Of a stretch of 64,000 nucleotides of DNA, positions 34,945 to 42,747 are shown piece after piece. How positions within the stretch are numbered: position 1 is the stretch's first letter; each line of letters opens with the position of its first letter. Position numbers and translations under genes: made by a program. The stretch is from Tsukamurella pulmonis (GTDB taxonomy: Bacteria; Actinomycetota; Actinomycetes; Mycobacteriales; Mycobacteriaceae): the NCBI RefSeq assembly GCF_900103175.1, contig NZ_FNLF01000002.1, positions 620,001 through 684,000 on the forward strand, given 5' to 3'. The notes below the pieces were generated by a model. It was not told where the DNA came from. It ran no database searches and saw only the letters and a program-made list of their open reading frames with translations.

Positions 34945-35655
34945 ATGGCGGTAACGAAGCCCGAGGTCGACGACGCGGCACTCGACGAGTCCGGCGCCAC
35001 CACGACCGAGATCGACACGACCTCCCGGCCCGCGCCGGCGCAGCCCGCCGCGAAGCCGAAGCCCACCGCGAAGCCGGTGAAGGCGGCGAAGGTCGCGGAG
35101 GAGAAGCCGCCGAGCGGCATCGTCGTCACGCCGCTCATGCTCGGCCTGTCGGCGGTCGTCGTCCTGCTGGCCGTCGCCGCGACGGCGTTCGGCTTCCTCT
35201 GGCAGTCCGCGTCCTCGGACCGCGACGAGGCGCGCGATCAGCTCGCGGCCGTCACGCAGACGCAGGAGACGAACGCACGCGCCGAGGACATCGCGAAGAA
35301 GTACGCGATCGGCGCCGCCACCATCGACTACCAGAACCTGGGCACCTGGCGCACCGCACTCACCGCGGGCACCACCGACGAGCTGGCGAACGAACTCCGC
35401 GAGGCGTCCACGCAGTTCGAGCAGATCGTGGTGCCGCTGCAGTGGCAGTCCACCGCCACCCCGCTCGCCACCGTCGTGACCGGCGACAAGGACGGCCTGA
35501 TCACGCTCAACGTCTTCCTGAACATGATCACCAAGACCACGCAGCGCCCCGAGGGCATCCCCTCCACGGCCACCTACACGCTCACCATCGACTCCAAGCA
35601 GGATTGGAAGATCAGCGACGTGAGCGGCATGGACGCCGCGCTCAAAGGCAAGTGA
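34945..35655 (+). CDS. Mce-associated membrane protein
   Basis: 236 residues. A Pro/Ala/Lys-rich cytoplasmic N-terminus (AQPAAKPKPTAKPVKAAK) is followed by one membrane helix (about residues 64-86, PLMLGLSAVVVLLAVAATAF). The extracytoplasmic domain (WRTALTAGTTDELANELREA ... WKISDVSGMDAALKGK) is typical of Mce-associated (MAM/VirB8-like) proteins. These stabilise Mce lipid importers; Mce4 imports cholesterol. A KstR box upstream fits a Mce4 accessory, though no mce genes are in the window. It has a strong terminator. Confidence 0.8.
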   Translation: MAVTKPEVDDAALDESGATTTEIDTTSRPAPAQPAAKPKPTAKPVKAAKVAEEKPPSGIVVTPLMLGLSAVVVLLAVAATAFGFLWQSASSDRDEARDQLAAVTQTQETNARAEDIAKKYAIGAATIDYQNLGTWRTALTAGTTDELANELREASTQFEQIVVPLQWQSTATPLATVVTGDKDGLITLNVFLNMITKTTQRPEGIPSTATYTLTIDSKQDWKISDVSGMDAALKGK

Positions 35656-35668
35656 CCCTTCCACGGGA

Positions 35669-35696
35669 AACGGCGCGGGCTGCGGCCCGCGCCGTT
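35669..35696. terminator. Bidirectional hairpin terminator
   Basis: AACGGCGCGGGC (35669-35680) pairs perfectly with GCCCGCGCCGTT (35685-35696) around TGCG, followed by CTCGTTCGTT. It lies between the convergent Mce-associated and thioesterase genes and can serve both. Confidence 0.85.
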
Positions 35697-35717
35697 CTCG
35701 TTCGTTGAGGGGGAGTG

Positions 35718-36344
35718 TCAGGGCTGGCCGGGCAGCAACTGCACCATCAGGCCCTCGCCGTCGGCGAGGAGTGTGCCGTCCTCCTCCGTCAGGCGCGCGG
35801 TGATGAAGGTCTTGCGGCCGTCGACGCGGTCCACCTTGCCCTCGATGATCAGCGGCACGTCGAGCGGCGTCACCTTGCGGTAGTTGACGTGCAGGTACGC
35901 GGTACGGCTGATCGGCCGCTTGGCGGCGTAGACCACGTTGCCGAAGTTGTCGTCGAAGATCAGCGGCAGCACACCGCCGTGGGCCACTCCGCCGCCGCCG
36001 AGGTGGTAGCGGCGCAGCACGCCCCGCGCGACGACGGACTCCTCGTCGAACTTCTCCACGACGAACGGGGGCATGAGCAGGCTGCCGCGGCCCGGCAGCG
36101 CCATGCTGCGGTTCGCCGGCCCCTTGCCCTCCGGCGCCGCGTAGGGCGCGAGCAACTCCGTCAGCTCCGCCACCCGGTCGCGCGCCTGCGCGTACACCTC
36201 GTCGGTCGCGTCGACGCTCACCGCGAGATCCTGCAGGCGGCGCAGGTTCTCGACGAGCTCGCCGAACGAGGGCGGGGGTGTGGCGGGGCGGAAACGCGGG
36301 ATCTCGCTGCGCAGGTCCACCTTGTCCGATTCCGGCTCGCTCAT
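35718..36344 (-). CDS. Hotdog-fold thioesterase (PaaI type) of the side-chain operon
   Basis: 208 residues. The C-terminal hotdog domain has GGGGVAHGGVLPLIFDDNFGNVVY and ISRTAYLHVNYRKVTPLDVPLIIEGKV, the PaaI/4HBT-type pattern. About 85 helical residues precede it. The start is 3 bp after the ltp2 stop, so it is the last gene of the ChsE-ChsH2-ChsH1-Ltp2 operon. It probably hydrolyses an acyl-CoA made during steroid side-chain removal or recycles CoA; the substrate is not known. Confidence 0.8.
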   Translation of the reverse strand: MSEPESDKVDLRSEIPRFRPATPPPSFGELVENLRRLQDLAVSVDATDEVYAQARDRVAELTELLAPYAAPEGKGPANRSMALPGRGSLLMPPFVVEKFDEESVVARGVLRRYHLGGGGVAHGGVLPLIFDDNFGNVVYAAKRPISRTAYLHVNYRKVTPLDVPLIIEGKVDRVDGRKTFITARLTEEDGTLLADGEGLMVQLLPGQP

Positions 36345-36347
36345 TCC

Positions 36348-37520
36348 TCAGACCTTACTCAGCACCAAACCGCTGGTCGGCACCCCGGTCCCGGCGGTGA
36401 CGACGGCGCGTTCCGCCCCGGCGATCTGGTTCGCCGCGCTCCCGCGCAGCTGTCGCACCGCCTCAGCGATGCCGTTCATGCCGTGGATGTACGCCTCCCC
36501 GAGCTGGCCGCCGTGCGGGTTGAGCGGCAGGGCCCCGTCGAGCTCGCACGTCCCGGCTGCGAGGTACGACGGTGCCTCGCCCCGCCCGCAGAAGCCGAGT
36601 TCCTCGAGCTGCATGAGCACGTAGGGGGTGAAGTGGTCGTACAGCACGGCCAGGTCCATGTCCGACGGTGCCATGCCCGCCTGGGCCCACAGCTGGCTGC
36701 CGACCACGCCCATCTCGGGCAGGCCCGTGAGTCCGTCGCGGTAGTAGCTGGTCATCACGTACTGGTCGGGGCCCGCGCCCTGTGCGGCGGCGGCGATCAC
36801 GGCCGGGGTCTGCTTCAGGTCGCGGGCGCGCTCGGCGCTGGTGATCACCAGCGCCACACCGCCGTCCGACTCCTGGCAGCAGTCGAGCAGGTGCAGCGGC
36901 TCGGCGACGAACCGGGAGGACTGATGTTCTTCCAGCGTGATCGGCTTGCCGTAGAACCAGGCGCGGGGATTGGTGGCGGCCCGTGCCCGGTCGAGCACCG
37001 CGACGCGGCCGAAATCCTCACTGGTGGCGCCGAAGTCGTGCATGTAGCGGCGGGCCGCCATCGCGACGGTGGCCGCCGGGGTGGCGATCCCGGCGGGGTA
37101 GTGGAAGGCGTTGTCGATGCCGTTGGTGTTCACCTGCTGGGCCGCGGCGCTCGAGACCTGACCGAAGCGGTGCCCGGAGCGCTCGTTGAAGGCGCGGTAG
37201 GCCACCACGACGTCGGCCACGCCGGTGGCGACGGCCATCGCCGCCTGCTGCACGGTGGCGGCCGCGGCGCCGCCGCCGAAGTTGATGCGGCTGAAGAACT
37301 TCAGCTCCGGGATCCGCAGCTCGCGGGCGACGGCGATCTCGGAGTTGGTGTCCATCGTGAAGGTCACCAGGCCGTCCACGTCCTGCGGGGTCAGGCCCGC
37401 GTCGTCGAGGGCGGCGCGCACGCATTCCACGGCGAGCCGCAGCTCGCTGCGGCCGGAGTCCTTGGAGAACTCGGTGGCGCCGATGCCGGCGATCGCGGCC
37501 CTGCCGCTCAGTGCGCTCAT
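36348..37520 (-). CDS. ltp2: Ltp2-type thiolase-fold aldolase for steroid side-chain cleavage
   Basis: A 390-residue thiolase-superfamily lipid-transfer protein (AAIAGIGATEFSKDSGRSEL, FNERSGHRFG, YDHFTPYVLMQLEELGFCG, LNPHGGQLGEAYIHGMN). Ltp2 works with the DUF35 part of ChsH2 to cleave 17-hydroxy-3-oxo-4-pregnene-20-carboxyl-CoA by a retro-aldol reaction, giving androstenedione and propionyl-CoA. ATG 37520 overlaps the chsH1 stop. It matches Rv3540c in length and order. Confidence 0.92.
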   Translation of the reverse strand: MSALSGRAAIAGIGATEFSKDSGRSELRLAVECVRAALDDAGLTPQDVDGLVTFTMDTNSEIAVARELRIPELKFFSRINFGGGAAAATVQQAAMAVATGVADVVVAYRAFNERSGHRFGQVSSAAAQQVNTNGIDNAFHYPAGIATPAATVAMAARRYMHDFGATSEDFGRVAVLDRARAATNPRAWFYGKPITLEEHQSSRFVAEPLHLLDCCQESDGGVALVITSAERARDLKQTPAVIAAAAQGAGPDQYVMTSYYRDGLTGLPEMGVVGSQLWAQAGMAPSDMDLAVLYDHFTPYVLMQLEELGFCGRGEAPSYLAAGTCELDGALPLNPHGGQLGEAYIHGMNGIAEAVRQLRGSAANQIAGAERAVVTAGTGVPTSGLVLSKV

Positions 37521-37933
37521 GCCGGCAGCTCCACGGTCGCCGTGCCGGAGATGTGATCCCCCAGTGCGCCCTTCGCGGTCACCGCGATGGTGACGACTGC
37601 ACCGTCGATCTCCGTGACCGTGCCCGAGAAGTGCAGGGTGTCTCCGGCGTAGCAGGGCGCGCCGAGACGGATGGCGATGTTCCGCACGAAGGCCTCCGGG
37701 CCCGCCCAGTCGGTCACGTACTTCTGGACCAGCCCGTTGTCGGTGAGGATGTTGACGAAGATGTCCTTGCTACCCCGGGCGTGCGCCGCGTCGCGGTCGT
37801 GGTGCACGTCCTGGAAGTCGCGGGTGGCGATGGCCGTGGTCGCGACGAAGGTGGTGCTGGCGTGGATCGTCATGGGCGGCAGCGCCGTCCCGACGGTGAT
37901 CCCGCCCGCTGTCAGTGTTGCGGGGTAGTTCAT
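37517..37933 (-). CDS. chsH1: ChsH1-type MaoC enoyl-CoA hydratase subunit
   Basis: 138 residues, single MaoC hotdog domain: FQDVHHDRDAAHARGSKDIFVN includes the Asp/His pair of hydratase 2 enzymes, and LHFSGTVTEIDGAVVTIAVT the final strands. With ChsH2 it hydrates the 3-carbon side-chain enoyl-CoA. The start ATG overlaps a TGA that belongs to a duplicated chsH2 tail rather than chsH2 itself. It overlaps ltp2 by 4 bp and corresponds to Rv3541c. Confidence 0.9.
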   Translation of the reverse strand: MNYPATLTAGGITVGTALPPMTIHASTTFVATTAIATRDFQDVHHDRDAAHARGSKDIFVNILTDNGLVQKYVTDWAGPEAFVRNIAIRLGAPCYAGDTLHFSGTVTEIDGAVVTIAVTAKGALGDHISGTATVELPA

Positions 37934-38040
37934 CGTGCCTCCCGGGCGGGCAGGGTCAGGTCGTCGTCATCGCGCAGCGAAGTGGGGGACGTCACCGGGC
38001 CTCCCACGCGGGCAGTGTCAGATCGTCGTCGACCCGCAGG
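37930..38040. repeat. Partial tandem duplication of the chsH2 3' end
   Basis: Bases 37930-37977 and 37992-38039 agree at about 39 of 48 positions at a 62-bp offset. Both encode the same C-terminal sequence (LRxDDDLTLPAxEAR then TGA) in the minus-strand frame. The outer copy keeps the ATGA junction with chsH1; the inner copy is the one now used to end chsH2. Confidence 0.8.
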
Positions 38041-38978
38041 AAAACGGCGCGCACCGGCATGCCGATCTCGACGGCGGTCGGGTCCACGTCGATCAGCTCG
38101 CCGAGCACGCGGACGCCCTCGTCGAGCTCGACGAGCGCCACCACGAAGGGCAGGCGCTTGCCGGGGACCTTCGGGTGGTGGTGCACGACGAAGCTGAAGA
38201 CGGTCCCGGTACCGGGGGAGACCACGTAGTCGGGCGCGAGGGTGAGGTCGCCGCCCGGGTCCATCGGCCCAGGCGGGTGTCGCAGGGTCTCGCCCCAGCG
38301 CTGGATGCGCAGCTCGCCGATCTTCGCGCCTTCCCAGTAGAAGGACGTATCGCGCGAGATCACCGGGCGCAGTACGCCGCCGGCGTAGGCGGAGGCGTCC
38401 ACGATCCGGCCGCTCGGCCCGGCGTCGGGAACGGTGGTCTCCGGTGCATCGGACGCGGGCGGGCGGAACTTGAGGATGCGGAAGACCATCTCGGCGACCA
38501 CCTCGTCGCCCACGCGCCAGAGTGTGCGGGTGGTGAAGAACCAGCCCTCGCCGAGCCCGGTCTTCTTCGGTCCCACCACGTCCTCGAGGCGCGACGAGGC
38601 GGTGATCTCCTCGCCGGGCCGCACGTGCCGGTGGTAGGTCTGGTCCGAATTGGTCGCGACGACCGAGGTGAAGCCGAGCTCGTCCAGGGCCTCGGTCATG
38701 AGGCCGAGCGGGTCGTCGCCGGCGCGCTCGCCGTGCAGGCCCCGCATGGACCACACCTGCGCCATCGCGGGCGGAGCGACGGGTCCGCCGAAGCGCGACC
38801 TCGCGGCGAACTCCGGGTCCGCGTAGAGCGGGTTGGTGTCGCCGATCGCCTCGGTCCAATTGTTGATCATCGGCTGGTTCACCGGATCCCGGCCGGCGCG
38901 CGGCGTGGAATCGCCGAGCGCACGGATCCGCTCGGCTGCGGCGTGCACGGCCGCGGTGGTGTCCGTCGCGGCGGTCAT
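37992..38978 (-). CDS. chsH2: ChsH2-type MaoC/DUF35 fusion (hydratase plus aldolase partner)
   Basis: 328 residues. The N-terminal MaoC-like domain (about 20-170) has PMINNWTEAIGDTNPLYADPEFAA and APPAMAQVWSM. The C-terminal DUF35 OB-fold (about 200-328) has SFYWEGAKIGELRIQRWGETLRHPP, VSPGTGTVFSFVVHHHP and MPVRAVFLRV. The MaoC part pairs with ChsH1; the DUF35 part binds Ltp2. It starts inside the dehydrogenase stop (ATGA) and ends 58 bp before chsH1, a gap filled by the duplicated tail. Usual zinc-ribbon cysteines of DUF35 proteins are not evident. It corresponds to Rv3542c. Confidence 0.9.
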   Translation of the reverse strand: MTAATDTTAAVHAAAERIRALGDSTPRAGRDPVNQPMINNWTEAIGDTNPLYADPEFAARSRFGGPVAPPAMAQVWSMRGLHGERAGDDPLGLMTEALDELGFTSVVATNSDQTYHRHVRPGEEITASSRLEDVVGPKKTGLGEGWFFTTRTLWRVGDEVVAEMVFRILKFRPPASDAPETTVPDAGPSGRIVDASAYAGGVLRPVISRDTSFYWEGAKIGELRIQRWGETLRHPPGPMDPGGDLTLAPDYVVSPGTGTVFSFVVHHHPKVPGKRLPFVVALVELDEGVRVLGELIDVDPTAVEIGMPVRAVFLRVDDDLTLPAWEAR

Positions 38979-41269
38979 CGGGGCACCCGCGGCAGTTGCA
39001 GGCCCATGAGGGCGATCAGTTCGCGCTGGATCTCGTTGACCCCGCCGCCGAAGGTCAGTACCAGGTGCCGCTTGGCCTGGATGTCGAGCCACTGCAACAG
39101 CTCCGCGGTCGCCGGGTCGGACGGGTCGCCGTGTGTCCCGACCGTCTCCTCCAGCAGTGCCGTGAGTCCCTGGATGCGGTCCGAGCCGAAGACCTTGGTG
39201 GCGGAGGCGTCAGCCACGTCGACGGGGCCACCCGCCTCGGCGGCAGCCACCTGCCAGTTCAGGAGCTCGTTGATGAGCTCCGCTGCGCGGACCCGGGCGA
39301 GCGCCCCGGCCACGTCGGGGTCGCCCAGCAGGTCCTTCTCGTGCGCCCACGCGTCGACCCGGTCGTGCAGCACGCCGATGCGGCCCGACGGACCGAGCAT
39401 GACCCGCTCGTGGTTGAGCTGGGTCGTGATCAGCTTCCACCCCTCGTTCTCGGCGCCGACCAGCATGTCCACCGGCACGCGGACGTCGTTGTAGTAGGTG
39501 GCGTTCACGTGGTGCGCGCCGTCCGCGGTGATGATCGGCGTCCAGCTGTACCCGGGATCCTTGGTGTCGAGGATGAGGATCGAGATGCCCTTGTGCTTGG
39601 GGGCGTCCGGATCGGTGCGCACGGCGATCCACACGTAGTCGGCGTCGTGGCCGCCGGTGGTGAAGATCTTCTGGCCGTTCACCACGTAGTGATCGCCGTC
39701 GCGGACCGCGGTGGTGCGGATCGAGGCGAGGTCGGTGCCCGCCTCGGGCTCGGTGTAGCCGATCGCGAAATGGATCTCGCCGGAGAGGATCTTGGGCAGG
39801 AACCGCGCCTTCTGTTCCTCGGTGCCGAAGGCCTGCAGCGTGGGTCCGACGGTCTGCAGTGTGACCGAGGGCAGCTGCACATCGGCGCGGGAGGCCTCGT
39901 TCGCGAACAGGTACTGCTCGATCGGACCGAACCCCTTGCCGCCGTACTCGATCGGCCATCCGACGCCCAGCCGGTCGTCGATCCCCATGCGGCGGACAAC
40001 GTCCCGGAACGCCTCGCCGTGCCGCTGCACGAGCATCTCGGCGCGTTCCTCGGGCGTCATCAGGGTCGAGAAGTAGTCGCGCAACTCGGCCTGCAGGGCA
40101 CGTTGGGAGGTGGTGAGCGCCAGGAAGCGTCCCGACTCGTCGGCGTTCGTCGCATCATCGCGGTGCGCGGCCGACAGGGCGCGCACGGTCTGTGGGACGC
40201 CGCCGACGAACCGGGTCAGATCCTTGATCGTCGAGTAGAACCGGTGCAGCGGGTAGGTGACGTCGACCCCGATACCGCCGTGCAGGTGATGGCAGGTCCG
40301 CACGGCCGCCGGCGCCTCCGCCGCCAGCCAGTGCGCGGCGAGCGCGGTCGCCTCGTCCGCGGGCGAGCCGGTACCCACGCGCCACGCTGCGGACGCGGCG
40401 GCGAGGTGCAGGGTGCGGGAGGCGATGTAGACGTCGGCGATCTGCTGGGCGACGGCCTGGAAGGCGCCCAGCGGGCGCCCGAACTGCTCGCGCTTGCGCA
40501 GATGATCGACGGTGAGCGCGAGCGCCCCGGCGAGCGCACCGTCGGCGACGGCGGCCGCGCCCGACAGACCGCACTCGCGCACCGCCTGCGCGACGGTCCC
40601 GTCGGTCGAACCGCCCAGAACGGACTCGGCGGGAAGCTCCACGCCCGCCAGGTCGACGGTGCCCTCGGCCGCTCCCGTCGAGGTGGGGCTCGGGGTGACC
40701 GTGACGCCGGGCGCGGGCGCGGGCACCAGGAAGACCGCAGCGCCGTCGTCGGTGGTCGCGCTCACCAGGAGGTGGGCGGCGTGCTGTGCGTAGCCGACGG
40801 CCACCTTCCGGCCGGTGAGCGCCCAGCCACTCGCGGTGCGGACGGCGCGGGTGGACGGCGCGGTGGGCACGGCGGCGCCGACCTCGCTCAGCGCGCCGAC
40901 GATGAGCTCCTCGCCGGTCAGGGCCGCGGGCAGGAGCCGGCGCCGCTGATCGTCGGTGCCGTGGACGGCGACCGGGAGGATGCCGAGCGCGAGGCCGGGC
41001 AGGACCGGGGCCGCAATCGCGAGCCGGCCGGCCTCGGTGAGCACCGCGGCCACCTCCTCCGCCCCGAGCCCGGCGCCGCCGAGATCCTCGGGTGCGGCGA
41101 GGCCGAGGAGATCGGCACGGGCGAGGTCGGCCCACGTGGCGCGCCAGGCCCCGTCGGACCGGTCGACGCCCCCGGCGGCGTCCGTGCTCTCGCGCGCGGC
41201 GGCGTGCCCGAGCACGTCGGCCGCGAGGCCGGCGACGGCCACCTGGTTCTCGTCCGGACGGAAGTCCAC
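38975..41269 (-). CDS. Fused ChsE1-ChsE2 acyl-CoA dehydrogenase for the steroid side chain
   Basis: 764 residues, twice the size of a normal acyl-CoA dehydrogenase, made of two complete halves. Residues ~1-370 match the ChsE1/FadE28 type (RKREQFGRPLGAFQAVAQQIADVYI, HHLHGGIGVDVTYPLHRFYSTI). Residues ~385-764 match the ChsE2/FadE29 type (GWPIEYGGKGFGPIEQYLF, IGYTEPEAGTDLASIRTTA, NGQKIFTTGGHDADYVW, FGGGVNEIQRELIALMGLQ). A short polar linker joins them. In M. tuberculosis these are separate genes whose products form an alpha2beta2 enzyme. GTG 41269 is chosen for its CAGGAG spacing. A KstR box lies 35 bp upstream. Confidence 0.9.
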   Translation of the reverse strand: MDFRPDENQVAVAGLAADVLGHAAARESTDAAGGVDRSDGAWRATWADLARADLLGLAAPEDLGGAGLGAEEVAAVLTEAGRLAIAAPVLPGLALGILPVAVHGTDDQRRRLLPAALTGEELIVGALSEVGAAVPTAPSTRAVRTASGWALTGRKVAVGYAQHAAHLLVSATTDDGAAVFLVPAPAPGVTVTPSPTSTGAAEGTVDLAGVELPAESVLGGSTDGTVAQAVRECGLSGAAAVADGALAGALALTVDHLRKREQFGRPLGAFQAVAQQIADVYIASRTLHLAAASAAWRVGTGSPADEATALAAHWLAAEAPAAVRTCHHLHGGIGVDVTYPLHRFYSTIKDLTRFVGGVPQTVRALSAAHRDDATNADESGRFLALTTSQRALQAELRDYFSTLMTPEERAEMLVQRHGEAFRDVVRRMGIDDRLGVGWPIEYGGKGFGPIEQYLFANEASRADVQLPSVTLQTVGPTLQAFGTEEQKARFLPKILSGEIHFAIGYTEPEAGTDLASIRTTAVRDGDHYVVNGQKIFTTGGHDADYVWIAVRTDPDAPKHKGISILILDTKDPGYSWTPIITADGAHHVNATYYNDVRVPVDMLVGAENEGWKLITTQLNHERVMLGPSGRIGVLHDRVDAWAHEKDLLGDPDVAGALARVRAAELINELLNWQVAAAEAGGPVDVADASATKVFGSDRIQGLTALLEETVGTHGDPSDPATAELLQWLDIQAKRHLVLTFGGGVNEIQRELIALMGLQLPRVPR

Positions 41270-41303
41270 GCGCACTCCTGATCTCGATACCGCGTACAAA
41301 CGG

Positions 41304-41317
41304 TGAAACGTGTTCTA
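41304..41317. promoter_or_regulatory. KstR operator, exact match, between divergent steroid operons
   Basis: TGAAACGTGTTCTA fits TnnAACnnGTTnnA fully. It is 35 bp from the ChsE fusion start on one side and 52 bp from the LLM oxidoreductase start on the other, so it can repress both directions. Confidence 0.85.
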
Positions 41318-41368
41318 TTTTTAGCAAGTGGGGCGAACGCCCGCAAGCAGTTCGACGAAAGGGTGACC

Positions 41369-42238
41369 ATGCGATTCACGTACGCCGAGGCGATGACCGA
41401 CCCGTCGTACTACGTGCCGCTCGCTCAGGCGGCCGAGGAGGCCGGTTACGACAGCATGTGCGTCGCGGACAGCATCGCCTACCCGGAGGTCTCGGACTCG
41501 ACCTACCCGTACACACCCGACGGGAGCCGGGAATTCCTGGATGGCAAGGAGTTCGTCGAGACCTTCGTGCTCGCTTCCGCGCTCGCCGCGTCCACGAAGA
41601 CCCTCCGCTTCACGCCCTTCGTCCTGAAGCTGCCGATCCGGCCCCCGGTGCTGGTGGCGAAGCAGGCCGCGTCGCTGGCGTCTCTCAGCGGCAACCGTTT
41701 CTCGCTCGGCGTCGGGATCAGCCCGTGGCCCGAGGACTTCGAGATCATGGGCGTGCCCTTCGAGCGTCGCGGCAAGCGCATGGACGAGTGCATCGAGATC
41801 ATCAAGGGCCTGAGCACCGGCGAGTACTTCGAGTACCACGGCGAGTTCTTCGACATCCCCTCCATCAAGATCGCCCCGGTGCCCACCGAGCCCCTGCCGA
41901 TCCTGGTCGGCGGGCACGCGGACGCGGCCCTGCGCCGCGCCGTGCGGCTGTGCGACGGCTGGATGCACGCCGGCGGCGACGGCGAGGAGCTCGACCGGAT
42001 GCTCGCCCGGATCGACGAGCTGCGTGCCGAGCACGACAAGAAGGAGTTCCAGATCCACGTGATCTCGTTGGACGCCTACACCGCGGACGGGATCAAGCGG
42101 CTCGAGGACAAGGGGGTCACCGACGTCATCGTCGGATTCCGGCTGCCGTATCAGCTGGGACCGGACACCGAGCCGCTGCAGACCAAGATCGATCACCTGC
42201 GGCGCTACGCCGACTCCGTGATCAGCAAGTTCGCCTGA
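41369..42238 (+). CDS. LLM-class (F420-type) oxidoreductase, Rv3520c-like
   Basis: 289 residues of the luciferase-like TIM-barrel family (AQAAEEAGYDSMCVADSIAYPE, LRFTPFVLKLPIRPPVLVAKQAA, FSLGVGISPWPEDFEIMG, RMDECIEIIKGLSTGEYFEYHG). Family members use F420 or FMN. The homologue Rv3520c belongs to the cholesterol regulon with unknown reaction. ATG 41369 is chosen for its GAAAGGG upstream. A KstR box lies in the shared intergenic region. Confidence 0.85.
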   Translation: MRFTYAEAMTDPSYYVPLAQAAEEAGYDSMCVADSIAYPEVSDSTYPYTPDGSREFLDGKEFVETFVLASALAASTKTLRFTPFVLKLPIRPPVLVAKQAASLASLSGNRFSLGVGISPWPEDFEIMGVPFERRGKRMDECIEIIKGLSTGEYFEYHGEFFDIPSIKIAPVPTEPLPILVGGHADAALRRAVRLCDGWMHAGGDGEELDRMLARIDELRAEHDKKEFQIHVISLDAYTADGIKRLEDKGVTDVIVGFRLPYQLGPDTEPLQTKIDHLRRYADSVISKFA

Positions 42239-42255
42239 ACCGCAAGGAGACCGCG

Positions 42256-42672
42256 ATGAAAGACGATCATCCCGCCGTGCTCGCCGGCCGTGCCTCGCAG
42301 GCCGCCGCCAGCGGCCGCCGCAAGCAGGAGTGGCTCGACCTGTTCGCCGATGACGGCGTGGTCGAGGATCCCGTCGGCCCCTCCGGCTTCGATCCCGAGG
42401 GCAAGGGGCACCACGGCCGCGAGGAGATCTCTGCCTTCTACGATAAGACGATCGGCGTCGCCGAGTCGCTGGAGTTCCTCTTCGGCGACGGCTTCGCCTG
42501 CGGGAACGAGGTGGCCTTCACCGGCCTGATCCGCACGGTGATCGGCGGGCACGTCATCGACGCCGAGGGCGTGTTCACCTACAAGGTGGACGTTGCCGGC
42601 AAGATCGTGGCGCTGCGCGCCTTCTGGGAGGTCGATCGCGCCATGGCGACCGCCCGCCCCGTCGACTCCTGA
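42256..42672 (+). CDS. NTF2-like ketosteroid-isomerase-type protein
   Basis: 138 residues, 17 bp after the LLM gene with AAGGAG upstream. The SnoaL/ketosteroid isomerase fold is shown by WLDLFADDGVVEDPVGPSGF, GREEISAFYDKTIG and GEVTYKVD-like VFTYKVDVAGKIVALRAFWEVD. In steroid clusters such proteins are annotated as delta-5-3-ketosteroid isomerases. The usual general-base aspartate may be D in VEDPVGP. Activity is inferred from context. Confidence 0.8.
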   Translation: MKDDHPAVLAGRASQAAASGRRKQEWLDLFADDGVVEDPVGPSGFDPEGKGHHGREEISAFYDKTIGVAESLEFLFGDGFACGNEVAFTGLIRTVIGGHVIDAEGVFTYKVDVAGKIVALRAFWEVDRAMATARPVDS

Positions 42673-42675
42673 CTT

Positions 42676-42744
42676 CCGAAACCGGGCGGATTCTCGGCCA
42701 GGATTCGTATCCGGCGTCCTGATCGAGAATTCGCCCGGTTTCGG
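42676..42744. terminator. Large bidirectional terminator hairpin between convergent genes
   Basis: The 21-bp arms 42676-42696 and 42724-42744 are inverted repeats with one mismatch (CCGAAACCGGGCG-type outer part, ATTCTCG inner part), separated by 27 bases. It starts 3 bp after one stop and ends 3 bp before the convergent one, filling the whole gap. Confidence 0.85.
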
Positions 42745-42747
42745 TGG

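Noticed and set aside
36348-41269. A new steroid side-chain pathway
   Set aside because: Apart from the gene fusion and tail duplication, gene content and order follow the known ChsE-ChsH2-ChsH1-Ltp2 pathway.
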